From: DASXMR01 sp036495525
GTDB lineage: Bacteria; Actinomycetota; Actinomycetes; Streptosporangiales; Streptosporangiaceae
DNA: 64,000 bases
Assembly: GCA_036495525.1 (NCBI GenBank)
Contig: DASXMR010000107.1
Span: forward strand, 1 to 64,000
Direction: 5' to 3'
Part shown: positions 52,737-61,692 of the stretch, one piece after another
Layout of the letters: every line of letters begins with the position of its first letter
Numbering within the stretch: position 1 is the stretch's first letter
Notes under the pieces: generated by a model
The model's database searches: none
The model's input: the letters and a program-made list of their open reading frames with translations, nothing else
Told to the model about the DNA's origin: nothing
Program-made: the position numbers and the translations under genes

Positions 52737-53450
52737 TCAGGCCTCGGTCGCGGCCGGCACCTCGCTGCCGAGCGAAGCGAGATAGCCGGAGATCATGTCG
52801 GCAGCGTGGTCGCAGTGGTGCTCGGCCAGCTGGGCCGCCAGCGCGCCGTTCCCCGCCTCGATAGCCTCAAGGATCGGCAGGTGATCAGCCGCCATATCGC
52901 TAGCGGACTCAAGGAACCGGCCGTCTACCTGCAGCAGCGCCCGCAGCGTCGGCACATAGCGGACAAAGACCCCGTGCAGTCGTCCATTCCCTGACAGCCT
53001 GGTCAGCCCTTCGTGGAATGCGAGATCGCGCGCGTAGAGAGCGGCCACGTTGTCCTGCGCGGCGGCCTCGCCCATCTCCGCGTACAGCTTCCTGAGCTCG
53101 CGGACGACCTGCTGGTTGGGCACGGCCGCCAGGAGCCTGGCTGCCCTGCCCTCGATGGCAGCCCGCAGCCCGTAGATCTCGCGGACGTCGGTGGCGCCAA
53201 TGCTGACGACGAAAGTCCCGCGCCGTGGTTCCTCTTGCACGAGTTCTTCCGCGCGCAGCAACTTAAAGGCTTCGCGCACCGGGCCGCGGCTGACGTTCAG
53301 CTGCTCGGCAATGAGCGCCTCCACCAGATGCTCGCCTTGCCGGAAACGGCCAGCCAGGATCTCGTTACGAATCAGCTCGGCAGCCGATTCAGCGAGGGAC
53401 GGTGAAGCCTGAAGAGGGCTCAGCGTCGATCGCCCGGCACCATCGGTCAA
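52737..53450 (-). CDS. GntR-family (FCD/FadR subfamily) transcriptional regulator
   Basis: TTG 53450 is preferred: AAGGAGGA lies 6 bases upstream. 237 residues. A winged helix-turn-helix at about residues 20-75 (AAELIRNEILAGRFRQGEHLVEALIAEQLNVSRGPVREAFKLLRAEELVQEEPRRGTFV) is followed by an all-helical FCD effector domain with probable metal-site residues (DLAFHEGLTRLSGN, ADHLPILEAIEAGN, AEHHCDHAADMISGY). It probably binds a carboxylate or amino metabolite. Five matching palindromes nearby make it the likely local regulator of the whole 50-64 kb region. A half-site GTCAAC overlaps its own start, consistent with autoregulation. Confidence 0.9.
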   Translation of the reverse strand: MTDGAGRSTLSPLQASPSLAESAAELIRNEILAGRFRQGEHLVEALIAEQLNVSRGPVREAFKLLRAEELVQEEPRRGTFVVSIGATDVREIYGLRAAIEGRAARLLAAVPNQQVVRELRKLYAEMGEAAAQDNVAALYARDLAFHEGLTRLSGNGRLHGVFVRYVPTLRALLQVDGRFLESASDMAADHLPILEAIEAGNGALAAQLAEHHCDHAADMISGYLASLGSEVPAATEA

Positions 53451-53672
53451 CGGACTCCTCCTTGAGCGCGGTGCTGCGACAGCCTTTTACCCAAGGCCGG
53501 CGAACAGTCTACTGAATGCCCGGCCCGAGCCGGGATACGGATGGCAAAGGCGCGGTAGCAGGAAATCGCCGGCCTGGCCGTATTCACGCCCAAGGGGCCG
53601 CCGCTGCACTTCCTGCAGAAGGCCGCAGGACTACCTGCCCCGCGGCAAAGGGCGAAAGACGGGGGCTGCCGG

Positions 53673-54707
53673 TTACGACAGTATGCAGGCAACACGGTGG
53701 TCCGGCGCCGCCGGCTCAGCAGGCGGACGCAACTCAGGATCGATGTCACGGCACTGCGCGACCGCAATGGGGCAGCGCGGGTGGAAGCGGCAGCCGGACG
53801 GGACGCTGACCGGGTTCGGCGTCTCGCCGGACAGGATCTCTGCCCTGGTGGTGTCTCTCGGGTCACGCTTCGGCACGGCGGAGACCAGCGCCCTGGTATA
53901 CGGATGGCGCGGATTCTCCACGACATCCCTGGCCGGGCCCTCCTCGACAATCCGGCCCAGGTACATCACCGCGATGCGGTCGGCGAAATGCGCGGCCGTG
54001 GAGAGGTCATGGGTGATCATCACGATCGCAAGGTCGCCTTCCCGGCGCAGCGTGTCCAGCAGGGACAGGATCCCGGCCCGCACCGAGACGTCGAGCATCG
54101 ACACCGGCTCGTCAGCAAGCAGCAGCTCGGGGCCGAGTACGAGGCTGGTCGCGATCGCGACCCGCTGCCGCTGGCCGCCGGACAGCTCGTGCGGATGCCG
54201 CTCCAGGTACTGCTCAGCGGGTGACAGCCCGGCGCGCTCCAGCGCCTGCAGGATGACCTCGCGCCGCTCGCGGCGCGAGCCGCCAAGACCGTGCACCAGC
54301 AGCGGCTCCTCGACGATCTGCCGGACCCGGAATCGCGGGTCGAGCGACTCGTACGGGTCCTGCTCGATCACCTGCAGCCGCTGCCTGAGCGGCCGCATTC
54401 GCCGGGCGGGCAGCTGACGCAGGTCGATGCCGTCAAAGAGGACCGACCCGCTGGTCGGCTCAGTCAGCCGCAGCACGCTCTGGACCACGGTGGTCTTGCC
54501 GCAGCCCGACTCGCCGACGAGCGCTAGCATCTCGCCCTTGCGCACGTCGAACGAGACGCCGTCCACCGCGCGCAGCAGCCGCTTCCGGCCGCCAGCATCC
54601 TGCCCGGCTGCGCTGCGGCGAACCCGGTAGTGCGTCTTCAGGTCCCGCACGGCCAGCAGCGGCGTGCCGGTCGCGGCCTCGGTCACGGCTTGCTCGGCGA
54701 GGCTCAT
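53673..54707 (-). CDS. Peptide/opine ABC transporter ATP-binding protein (DppF type)
   Basis: 344 residues. Walker A ALVGESGCGKTTVVQSVL, signature LSGGQRQRVAIATSL, Walker B LLLADEPVSMLDVSV and switch MITHDLSTAAHFAD. The C-terminal extension with PNPVSVPSGCRFHPRCPIAVAQC is the cysteine-rich oligopeptide/dipeptide transporter tail that can bind an iron-sulfur cluster. It follows 54704-55681 with an ATGA overlap. One of the paired nucleotide-binding subunits of a family-5 importer. Confidence 0.92.
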   Translation of the reverse strand: MSLAEQAVTEAATGTPLLAVRDLKTHYRVRRSAAGQDAGGRKRLLRAVDGVSFDVRKGEMLALVGESGCGKTTVVQSVLRLTEPTSGSVLFDGIDLRQLPARRMRPLRQRLQVIEQDPYESLDPRFRVRQIVEEPLLVHGLGGSRRERREVILQALERAGLSPAEQYLERHPHELSGGQRQRVAIATSLVLGPELLLADEPVSMLDVSVRAGILSLLDTLRREGDLAIVMITHDLSTAAHFADRIAVMYLGRIVEEGPARDVVENPRHPYTRALVSAVPKRDPRDTTRAEILSGETPNPVSVPSGCRFHPRCPIAVAQCRDIDPELRPPAEPAAPDHRVACILS

Positions 54708-55681
54708 GACGCCGCCGTCTGCGACCGGTCATGCTCAGCCGCCAGGCACGCCGCTGCGCGGGCCTGGCCGATCTCCAGCAGCACCGGGGCCTCGGTGGCA
54801 CAGCGGTCGAGCGCCTGATCGCAGCGCGGCCGGAACGGGCAGCCGGTGATGTCGCGGTCAAGCCGCGGCGGCGCGCCGGGGATGGAGCGCACCGACTCGC
54901 GCTGGTAGAGGTCGGGCGTCGCCGCGAACAGCAGCCGCGTGTACGGGTGGCGCGGATCGTGGTACAGGGCGTCCACCGGCCCCTTCTCGACCAGCTCACC
55001 CGCGTACATGACAGCGGCCTGGTCGCAGACCTGGGCCACCACCGGCAGGTCATGAGTCACCAGGACGAGCGCGAGCCCCAGCTCCCCGGTGAGCCGCACC
55101 AGCAGCTCGAGAATCTGCGCCTGCACCATGACGTCCAGCGCGGTCGTCGGCTCGTCGGCCAGCAGCACCCGCGGCTCGCAGGCAAGCGCCATCGCGATGG
55201 CGGCGCGCTGGCGCATGCCGCCGGAGAACTCGTGCGGGTAGCGCCTGGCCGCCGCGCCGGGAATGCCGACGAGGCTGAGCAGGTGCTCAGCCCGTCGCCA
55301 GGCGGCCTGACGCCGCGCGAAGCCGTGCCGCACCATCGGCTCGGCGATCTGCCAGCCGACGGTCTTGACGGGGTTCAGCGCGTTCATCGCGCCCTGAAAC
55401 ACGATCGCGATGTCCATCCACCTGGCCGGCTGCACCGTCTCCTCGCCGCTGGCGAAGATGTCCCTGCCGTCGAGGAGCACCTGGCCGGACACCGACGCCG
55501 AGGGCGGCAGCAGGCCAAGCATGGCCAGCAGCGCGGTCGTCTTGCCGCAGCCCGACTCGCCGACCAGCCCGAATCGCTGGCCTGGCTCGAGGCTGAAGCC
55601 AAGCCCCCGCACCACGTGCAGCGGACGGCCGCGGCGCGTGTCGATCCAGACGTTCAGGTCGCGGACGTCAAGCAGGCTCAT
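54704..55681 (-). CDS. Peptide/opine ABC transporter ATP-binding protein (DppD type)
   Basis: ATG 55681 lies about 9 bases after GGGGAG; an in-frame start 11 codons earlier is less likely. 325 residues. Walker A GLVGESGCGKTTALLAML, signature FSGGMRQRAAIAMAL, Walker B VLLADEPTTALDVMV and switch LVLVTHDLPVVAQ. The C-terminal Cys-rich tail (TGCPFRPRCDQALDRC) is present. It is transcribed first in the two-ATPase operon and shares a divergent promoter region, containing a GntR-type operator, with the FAD oxidoreductase gene. Confidence 0.92.
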   Translation of the reverse strand: MSLLDVRDLNVWIDTRRGRPLHVVRGLGFSLEPGQRFGLVGESGCGKTTALLAMLGLLPPSASVSGQVLLDGRDIFASGEETVQPARWMDIAIVFQGAMNALNPVKTVGWQIAEPMVRHGFARRQAAWRRAEHLLSLVGIPGAAARRYPHEFSGGMRQRAAIAMALACEPRVLLADEPTTALDVMVQAQILELLVRLTGELGLALVLVTHDLPVVAQVCDQAAVMYAGELVEKGPVDALYHDPRHPYTRLLFAATPDLYQRESVRSIPGAPPRLDRDITGCPFRPRCDQALDRCATEAPVLLEIGQARAAACLAAEHDRSQTAAS

Positions 55682-55793
55682 CAGCCCGGCTCCCCTGCCC
55701 CGATCCAGCGGCAACGGCCATGTACCACCTCTTGCTGCGGCCGGCTCACCCGATCAGGCCTTGCTGCTGCTCGGGCGAAACGCAATACTCACG

Positions 55794-55806
55794 GTTGACA
55801 GTTAAC
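55794..55806. promoter_or_regulatory. GntR-type operator between the ABC ATPase operon and the FAD oxidoreductase
   Basis: GTTGACAGTTAAC fits GTnnAC-A-GTnnAC. It lies 112 bases upstream of the dppD-type start (minus) and 98 bases upstream of the oxidoreductase start (plus), so it can control both divergent units. A TTGACA hexamer inside it could serve as a -35 element. Confidence 0.78.
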
Positions 55807-55904
55807 ACCCTCGATATGGCAGGCCGTCAACACTCGCCTGACCGCGCACATTGGCGGGCAGCCGGCCGGCCCAGGGCGTGCTGCGGATCCGGGAGGAACC
55901 CTCG

Positions 55905-57539
55905 ATGCCAGACCCGCCCTTCGACGCCATCATCGTGGGAGCGGGTCACAACGGCCTGGTTGCCGGCTTTTACCTGGCCAGGGCCGGGCTGCGGACGCTC
56001 ATTCTGGAACGCCGCGGCATCGTCGGCGGCGCGTGCGTGACCGAGGAGTTCGCGCCCGGATTCCGGGCCTCGACCGGCGCCTACGTGCTGTCCATGCTCC
56101 GCGAGGCGATCTGGCAGGACATGCGGCTCGAGCAGCGGGGCCTGCGGGTGGACCCGGCCGGACCGACGCTCAACCTGTATCCGGACGACGCCCATTACTA
56201 CCTGTCCGATGACATGGCGAAGACGGTCGCTGAAACCCGCAGGTTCTCCGTCCGCGACGCCCGCGCAATGGTCGCCTTCGAGGACCATCTTGCCGCTCTG
56301 GCCAAGGCGGTGGTCCCGCTCTTCGATCGGACGCCGCCTGACCTGCGGCTACTCGATCCGCGCCGGGACCTGCCCGAGCTGGTCAGATCGGCCAGGATCG
56401 GCTTTCGGCACCGCCGGGATGCACTGGACCTGGCATTCCTGTTCGCCACTTCCGTGACGCAGTTTCTCGGCGAGCGCTTCGGCTCCGAGCACGTGATGGC
56501 CGCCCTCGGCTGGCATGCGATCAATGACAGCATCGCCGGGCCGTCGACACCCGGCACCGCCTACGTGCTGCTGCATGATCATGCCGGTGAGTCAGCAGAC
56601 GGCACCCCGCGGGCGTGGGGGTTCGTGCGGGGCGGCATGGGGCAGGTCACCAGCCTGCTGGCCGATGCCGCGCGGGAAGCCGGCGCCCAGATCCGGACCG
56701 GCGCCGAGGTCGAGCGCATCCTGACGGCCGGCGGCCGGGCGACGGGCGTGGCCCTGGCCGGCGGCGAGGAGATCCCTGCCCACCGGGTGGTCTCGAACGC
56801 CGATCCCAAGCGCACATTCCTGAGCCTGCTCGAGGAGCGCGACCTGCCGGCCGCCTTCCGCGCCATGGTCTCGGCCTACCGGTGCGCGGGGACCAGCATG
56901 AAGATCAACCTGGCGCTGGCCGGCCTGCCGCAGGCCGCCGGCCTGCCAGCGGGCGGGGTGCAGCCGTATCACGGCGGCATCCTCGAGATCAATCCGTTCA
57001 TCGCTGACATGGACGCCCAGCAGGCCGGGGCCAGGGCCGGCATCCCGGCTGACCCGGCGCACATCGAGATCTGCTTCCCCACCGTGCATGACCCAACGCT
57101 GGCGCCGGAAGGCAGCCACATCGCCACGATCGACGTGGCCTCGCAGCCGTACCAGCCGCGGGACCGGGAATGGGACGCGATCAAGGAGGCGAGCGCAGAC
57201 GCCGCTATCGCGCAGATCGCCACGCACTTCCCTGACCTGCCCAGCCGGATCCTGCACCGGCAGGTGCTGACGCCGCTCGACCTGGAACGGCGGCTCGGCA
57301 TCACCGGCGGCCACGCGCTGCACGGCGACATGGCCCCGGACCAGCTGCTGTTCATGCGGCCGGTGCGCGGCTACGCCGACTACCGGACGCCGGTCGCCGG
57401 GCTCTACCTCTGCGGCGCAGGGACGCACCCGGGCGGTGGCGTGACGGGAGCTAACGGCCGCAACGCGGCACGGGAAATCCTGCGTGACGCCCGGCACGGC
57501 GGCAGCCGACTGGCACGCCGCAAGGCGCTGGTGCCGTGA
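55905..57539 (+). CDS. FAD-dependent oxidoreductase, phytoene desaturase/amine-oxidase-like
   Basis: ATG 55905 follows GGGAGGAA (spacing 6). 544 residues. The N-terminal FAD-binding dinucleotide motif is DAIIVGAGHNGLVAGFYLARAGLRTLILERR, followed by GGACVTEEFAPGFR. The C-terminal FAD contact AGLYLCGAGTHPGGGVTGANGRNAARE is the second family marker. Members are CrtI-like or oxidise amines and hydroxy compounds. No carotenoid genes are nearby; the regulated neighbourhood of importer, aminotransferases and lactonase suggests oxidation of the imported substrate. A GntR-type operator lies upstream. Confidence 0.87.
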   Translation: MPDPPFDAIIVGAGHNGLVAGFYLARAGLRTLILERRGIVGGACVTEEFAPGFRASTGAYVLSMLREAIWQDMRLEQRGLRVDPAGPTLNLYPDDAHYYLSDDMAKTVAETRRFSVRDARAMVAFEDHLAALAKAVVPLFDRTPPDLRLLDPRRDLPELVRSARIGFRHRRDALDLAFLFATSVTQFLGERFGSEHVMAALGWHAINDSIAGPSTPGTAYVLLHDHAGESADGTPRAWGFVRGGMGQVTSLLADAAREAGAQIRTGAEVERILTAGGRATGVALAGGEEIPAHRVVSNADPKRTFLSLLEERDLPAAFRAMVSAYRCAGTSMKINLALAGLPQAAGLPAGGVQPYHGGILEINPFIADMDAQQAGARAGIPADPAHIEICFPTVHDPTLAPEGSHIATIDVASQPYQPRDREWDAIKEASADAAIAQIATHFPDLPSRILHRQVLTPLDLERRLGITGGHALHGDMAPDQLLFMRPVRGYADYRTPVAGLYLCGAGTHPGGGVTGANGRNAAREILRDARHGGSRLARRKALVP

Positions 57540-57685
57540 GCGCGGGCCGGCGCCCGGCTGCTGACCCGCCAGACCGCGCGGGCGCGGCGCGCGGCCAGGC
57601 CGGGTCGCCGCGCCGACGGCCTCGGCTGGGCGGCGCCGATGGCTGCGGATATCCGCGCAACGACGACAACGCGGCGAAGCAAATG

Positions 57686-57698
57686 GTAAACTGTCGAC
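57686..57698. promoter_or_regulatory. GntR-type operator upstream of the ABC permease operon
   Basis: GTAAACTGTCGAC fits GTnnAC-T-GTnnAC, differing at two positions from the best copy. It lies 125 bases upstream of the permease start in an AT-richer patch within an otherwise GC-rich intergenic region (57540-57822), which holds no other recognisable feature. Confidence 0.72.
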
Positions 57699-57822
57699 AA
57701 CTAGCGATCACGCCATTCCGGGGAAGCGGCCGCGCGCCAACCCTGGCAATGCCCGCATCGCCGCGAGTGCAGCTCTGACCGGGCTTCCCTGTGAGGCAGC
57801 CTGAGCCACGAGGAGGCCACAC

Positions 57823-58785
57823 ATGGGCGTGCGCGGGCTCCTCAAGCGAGTCGCCTTTGCGATCGCGACGATATTCGTCGCCATTACCATCAACTTCTTC
57901 CTCTTCCGCGTCCTGCCCGGCAGCGCCATCACCAACTGGGCCAGGGTGCCGAACTCGACTCCTCAGCTGCAGCACCTGCTCAAGGCGCAATTCGGCCTCG
58001 ACAAGCCGAAGATCGATCAGTACTTCCTGTACCTGAACCAGCTGTTCCACGGCAACCTGGGCGTCTCTTTCGCCAACCAGCAGCCGGTGCTGGGAAACCT
58101 GGTAGCCGCGCTGCGCAATACGATCCCGCTGGTAACGATCGCGACGATCATCGCGAGCCTGCTCGGCCTGTGGACCGGCGTGCTGTCCGCCCGGCGGCGC
58201 GGATCGCTCGTCGATCACGCCAGCACCAGCGTGGCCGTCGTGCTCTACGCGCTGCCGACACAGTGGATCGGCCTGGGATTCCTTGTCCTGCTCGGCCGCT
58301 ACCTCCCGTCGGCTGGCATGAGCTCGGTCTTCACCTTTACCACGCCGACCCCCTGGCAGCACTTTCTCGACATCGCGAAGCACATGATCCTGCCGTGCGC
58401 CACGCTCGTGCTGACCATCTACGGCGGCAACACCCTGATCATCAGGTCCGCGCTGCTGGAGATTGTCGGCGAGGACTTCATCCTGACCGCCAGGGCGAAG
58501 GGCCTCGCACCCCGGACGATCATGGGCAGCCACGCGCTCAGGAACGCCGTGCTGCCGATCGTGACGCTGTTCGCGCTGTCCTTCGGCTACATCGTGGCAG
58601 GCACGATCCTGGTGGAGATCGTCTTCACCTGGCCGGGCATCGGCTCGGCGCTGTACAACGCGGTGGTCGCCAGGGACTACCCGATGATGCAGGGCGGCTT
58701 CCTGGTCATCACGGTCTCGGTCATCTTCTTCAATCTGGTCGCAGACATCCTCTACAGCCGGCTCGACCCAAGGATCCGCGAATGA
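57823..58785 (+). CDS. Peptide/opine ABC transporter permease (DppB type)
   Basis: 320 residues. Six membrane helices, beginning with LLKRVAFAIATIFVAITINFFLFRVLPG, the typical DppB first helix. LPGSAITNW and the EAA-like loop LTARAKGLAPRTIMGSHALRNAVLPIVT (contact to the ATPase subunits) are present. AGTILVEIVFTWPGIGSALYNAVVARDYPMMQG is the conserved C-terminal region. Forms a heterodimeric channel with 58782-59777. The start codon of that gene overlaps its stop. Confidence 0.93.
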   Translation: MGVRGLLKRVAFAIATIFVAITINFFLFRVLPGSAITNWARVPNSTPQLQHLLKAQFGLDKPKIDQYFLYLNQLFHGNLGVSFANQQPVLGNLVAALRNTIPLVTIATIIASLLGLWTGVLSARRRGSLVDHASTSVAVVLYALPTQWIGLGFLVLLGRYLPSAGMSSVFTFTTPTPWQHFLDIAKHMILPCATLVLTIYGGNTLIIRSALLEIVGEDFILTARAKGLAPRTIMGSHALRNAVLPIVTLFALSFGYIVAGTILVEIVFTWPGIGSALYNAVVARDYPMMQGGFLVITVSVIFFNLVADILYSRLDPRIRE

Positions 58786-59777
58786 GCGTCGTCGTCCGGA
58801 CACAGCCCGACCCGTCAGCTGAGGCATCCAGCGGTCACCTCGAGTCGGTGCGCGGCATGCTCAGGGAGCGGCCGTCGGTCGTCCTCGGCCTGGCCCTGCT
58901 CGCTTTCTTCATCCTCGTCGCCCTGCTCGGACCGCTGATCGAGCCGTACAGCACCGCTGCGCAGAGCGGACCGGTGTACGGGCCGCCTTCGCTGCGGCAC
59001 TGGTTCGGCCTGGACGACGGCGGCATCGACATGTTCAGCGAGACCATTCAGGGCGCCCGCATCTCGCTGCTCGTCGGCGGCGCCGCGACGCTCGTCTCAC
59101 TCCTGATCGGCGGGACCATCGGCATCGCGTCCGGCTACTTCGGCGGCGTCATCGACACCGTGCTGATGCGCATCACCGATTTCTTCCTGGTCATTCCCAG
59201 CCTGGTGCTGATGATCGTGGTGGCCGCGCTGTGGGGCCCCAGCGTCACCCACGTCATCTTCGTCATCGGCCTGCTGCTGTGGACCACCACAGCCAGGGTC
59301 ATCCGCGCTCAGGTGAAGAGCCTGCGGGAGCGCGGCTTCGTCTCGCATGCCCGCTCGTTCGGCGCGACGAGCCGCCGCATCATCCTCAGGCATATCCTTC
59401 CGCACGTCGCGCCGCTGCTGATTGCCAACATGATCCTGATGGTCGCCAACGCGATCTTCGACGAGACGACGCTTGACTTCCTCGGCCTCGGCTCCGCGTC
59501 CGCCGTCACCTGGGGAACGCTGCTGGAGCACGCCAATGACCGGACCGCGGTCAGCTACGGCGCGTGGTGGGCATTCGTCCCCCCTGGCGTCTGCATCGCC
59601 CTGGTCATCGTCGCGTGCTACCTCGTCGGGCAGGCGCTGGAGGACAGCCTGAACCCGCGGCTGCGGGTGGCGCACATCTCGACGAAGTTCTGGCGCATCC
59701 AGCAGGTCGCCCAGACGCTCCGTTCCGCCGAGCCAGCCGGCCGCGGCCGTACCGGGCCGCTCAAGGACAGGAAGTAA
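58782..59777 (+). CDS. Peptide/opine ABC transporter permease (DppC type)
   Basis: ATG 58782 overlaps the DppB-type stop. 331 residues. N-terminal cytosolic segment and first helix (PSVVLGLALLAFFILVALLGPLIEPY), the DppC-specific LRHWFGLDDGGIDMFSETIQGARISLLVGGAATLVSLLIGG, and the EAA loop VSHARSFGATSRRIILRHILPHVAPLLI. The C-terminal TLDFLGLGSASAVTWGTLLEHANDR region is as expected. Completes the transmembrane part of the importer whose ATPases are encoded at 53673-55681 and binding proteins at 61693-63414 and beyond. Confidence 0.93.
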   Translation: MSVVVRTQPDPSAEASSGHLESVRGMLRERPSVVLGLALLAFFILVALLGPLIEPYSTAAQSGPVYGPPSLRHWFGLDDGGIDMFSETIQGARISLLVGGAATLVSLLIGGTIGIASGYFGGVIDTVLMRITDFFLVIPSLVLMIVVAALWGPSVTHVIFVIGLLLWTTTARVIRAQVKSLRERGFVSHARSFGATSRRIILRHILPHVAPLLIANMILMVANAIFDETTLDFLGLGSASAVTWGTLLEHANDRTAVSYGAWWAFVPPGVCIALVIVACYLVGQALEDSLNPRLRVAHISTKFWRIQQVAQTLRSAEPAGRGRTGPLKDRK

Positions 59778-59866
59778 GAGCTGCCCGCCGACGACGGTCA
59801 TGGCAGCGGCACGCTGCGCCCCGCCGGCGGGTGCTGGCGGTGCCGTCACCGGCTGAAGGGATCACG

Positions 59867-60706
59867 ATGCTCGGAAGGTTCTCGGTCTTCGCCGGCGGCC
59901 TCAACCATCCTGAAGGCGTCAGCTGGAATCCGGTCGACGGGCGGGTGTACGCCGGCGGCGAGGGCGGCGAGATCTACGCGATCTCACCGGCGGACAGGAC
60001 CACCGTGCTGGCGGGCTCGACCGGCGGATCGCTGCTCGGCCTGGCGGTCGACGGCGACGGCCGGGTCTACGCGTGCGACGCGGAACGCGGCGAGATCGCC
60101 AGGCTCGACGTGGCATCGGGCGCGGTGACCTGCTACGCGCGCGGCGCCGGCGGTGCCGATCTCGACACGCCGAACGTCCTCGCCTTCGGCCCCGACGGCA
60201 TGGCGTACGTGACCTGCTCGGGCGAGGATGGCCGGCCCCAGATCGCCCGGATCGCGCCCGGCGGCGTGACCCAGACGTGGACCGAGGCGGTGCCCGGCTA
60301 CCCCAACGGCTGCCTGGTCACGCCGGCCGGTGACGCCCTCGTGGTGGTCGAGGCCACGGCGCAGCGCCTGGTCCGCGTGCCCATCATGGCCGACGGCTCG
60401 GCCGGCCAGCCGGAGACCATCGCGCAACTGCCGGGCACCGACGCGGACGGCGTGGGCCTGGCGGCTGACGGCAGCTTCTGGGTGACCCTCTACCGGCCTG
60501 ACGGGCTAATGCGGATCGCTCCCGGCGGGCCGGCCGAGCTGGTCGTCGACGATCATCTGGCCTCGCATCTAGATGCGCCGACGAACATCGCCTGGATCGG
60601 GCCGTCGCTCGACCGCGCGGTGGTCAGCAATGTCGGCGGGCGGCACCTGTCCATCGCCGACCTCGGCGTCGCCGGCGCTCCGCTGCACTACCCGAAGGTG
60701 CCCTGA
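59867..60706 (+). CDS. SMP-30/gluconolactonase/LRE family protein
   Basis: ATG 59867 has GAAGGG 6 bases upstream. 279 residues of a six-bladed beta-propeller. Landmarks are LNHPEGVSWNPVDGRVYAGGEGGEIY, then LDTPNVLAFGPDGMAYVTCSG, PGYPNGCLVTPAGDALVVVE and DADGVGLAADGSFWVTLYRPDGLMRI. A metal-dependent lactonase or related hydrolase. It follows the permeases by 89 bases and its stop overlaps the SDR start, so it belongs to the regulated transport/catabolism unit; probably opens a lactone formed by an upstream dehydrogenase. Confidence 0.85.
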   Translation: MLGRFSVFAGGLNHPEGVSWNPVDGRVYAGGEGGEIYAISPADRTTVLAGSTGGSLLGLAVDGDGRVYACDAERGEIARLDVASGAVTCYARGAGGADLDTPNVLAFGPDGMAYVTCSGEDGRPQIARIAPGGVTQTWTEAVPGYPNGCLVTPAGDALVVVEATAQRLVRVPIMADGSAGQPETIAQLPGTDADGVGLAADGSFWVTLYRPDGLMRIAPGGPAELVVDDHLASHLDAPTNIAWIGPSLDRAVVSNVGGRHLSIADLGVAGAPLHYPKVP

Positions 60707-61512
60707 TGGCCAGGTTCGCCGGCCGCAACGTCATGGTCACCGGCGCCGCCCAGGGGATCGGGCGCGGCATCGCGGAAGCGTTCCTCGCCGAGGGCGCTCG
60801 TGTCTTCGCGACCGACATCCGCGCGGACGGCCTCACCCGGCTGCGGGCACTGGCCGGGCCTGGCCGGCTGGAAGCCAGCGCGGCTGACCTGGGCGACTTC
60901 GCCGCTGCGGCGGCGACGGCACGTCAGGCCATCGACGTTCTCGGCGGCCTGGACGTGCTGGTGAACTGCGCCGGGGTGATGCCCGACGGGCCCTTCCTTG
61001 AGGTCACCGCCCCGGCCTTCGATCTGGCCTTCGCCGTCAACGCGCGCGCCCCGCTGGCGACGATGCAGGTGGCTGGCGCGCACATGGCGGCGCGCGGGCA
61101 CGGTGCGATCGTGAACGTCGCGTCGGCCAACGCCTTCAAGAACGAGTCCCCCGAGTCGGTCTACAACGCATCCAAGGCCGCGCTCGTGGCGCTCACCAGG
61201 GCGGTCGCGCACGAGCTTGGGCACCGGGGGGTGCGAGCGAACTGCGTGGCGCCCGGCCAGACGGTGACGCCGGAGAAGCTCGCCGCGATAGCGGCCGACG
61301 CCGAGACGGCGCGGCTCGAGCGCGAGTACCTGCGCCGGATTCCGCTGCGGCGGGCCGGCACGCCAGCCGACCAGGCAGCGGCCGTGCTGTTTCTCGCATC
61401 CGAGGACGCGGCGTGGATCACCGGCCAGACGCTGATCGTCGACGGCGGCGAGCTTGGCGGCGGGGACTGGTGGAATCGCGAGGACGCTCCCCCGCTGCCG
61501 GACGAAACCTGA
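60706..61512 (+). CDS. Short-chain dehydrogenase/reductase
   Basis: 268 residues, starting on the last base of the preceding stop codon (TGATG). Classical SDR: nucleotide-binding MVTGAAQGIGRGIAEAF, an Asp after the second beta strand (VFATDIRADG) favouring NAD(H), VNCAGVM, catalytic Ser in VNVASANAF and YxxxK as VYNASKAAL. It oxidises an alcohol or reduces a ketone in the same pathway as the lactonase, perhaps forming the lactone that the lactonase opens. Substrate unknown. Confidence 0.9.
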   Translation: MARFAGRNVMVTGAAQGIGRGIAEAFLAEGARVFATDIRADGLTRLRALAGPGRLEASAADLGDFAAAAATARQAIDVLGGLDVLVNCAGVMPDGPFLEVTAPAFDLAFAVNARAPLATMQVAGAHMAARGHGAIVNVASANAFKNESPESVYNASKAALVALTRAVAHELGHRGVRANCVAPGQTVTPEKLAAIAADAETARLEREYLRRIPLRRAGTPADQAAAVLFLASEDAAWITGQTLIVDGGELGGGDWWNREDAPPLPDET

Positions 61513-61692
61513 ACCCTGCACGGTCGAGCCCCGGGTGGGCCTGTCCCAGCGCCGGGCAGCTGGCCTGCCACTGTCAGGCCAGGACGCCCTGCCGGTCTGC
61601 GGGCAGCGGCGGCCAGGGCAGTGATGACCCCGGCCGCCGCGCCGCGCCGGCCCGCTAGGACGCCAGGCAGGCCCTGGCGGCCGGCTCGCTGG

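Noticed and set aside
55905..57539. Carotenoid phytoene desaturase CrtI
   Set aside because: The FAD motifs fit CrtI-like enzymes in general, but no crtB, crtE or other carotenoid genes are near and the regulation is shared with a transporter.
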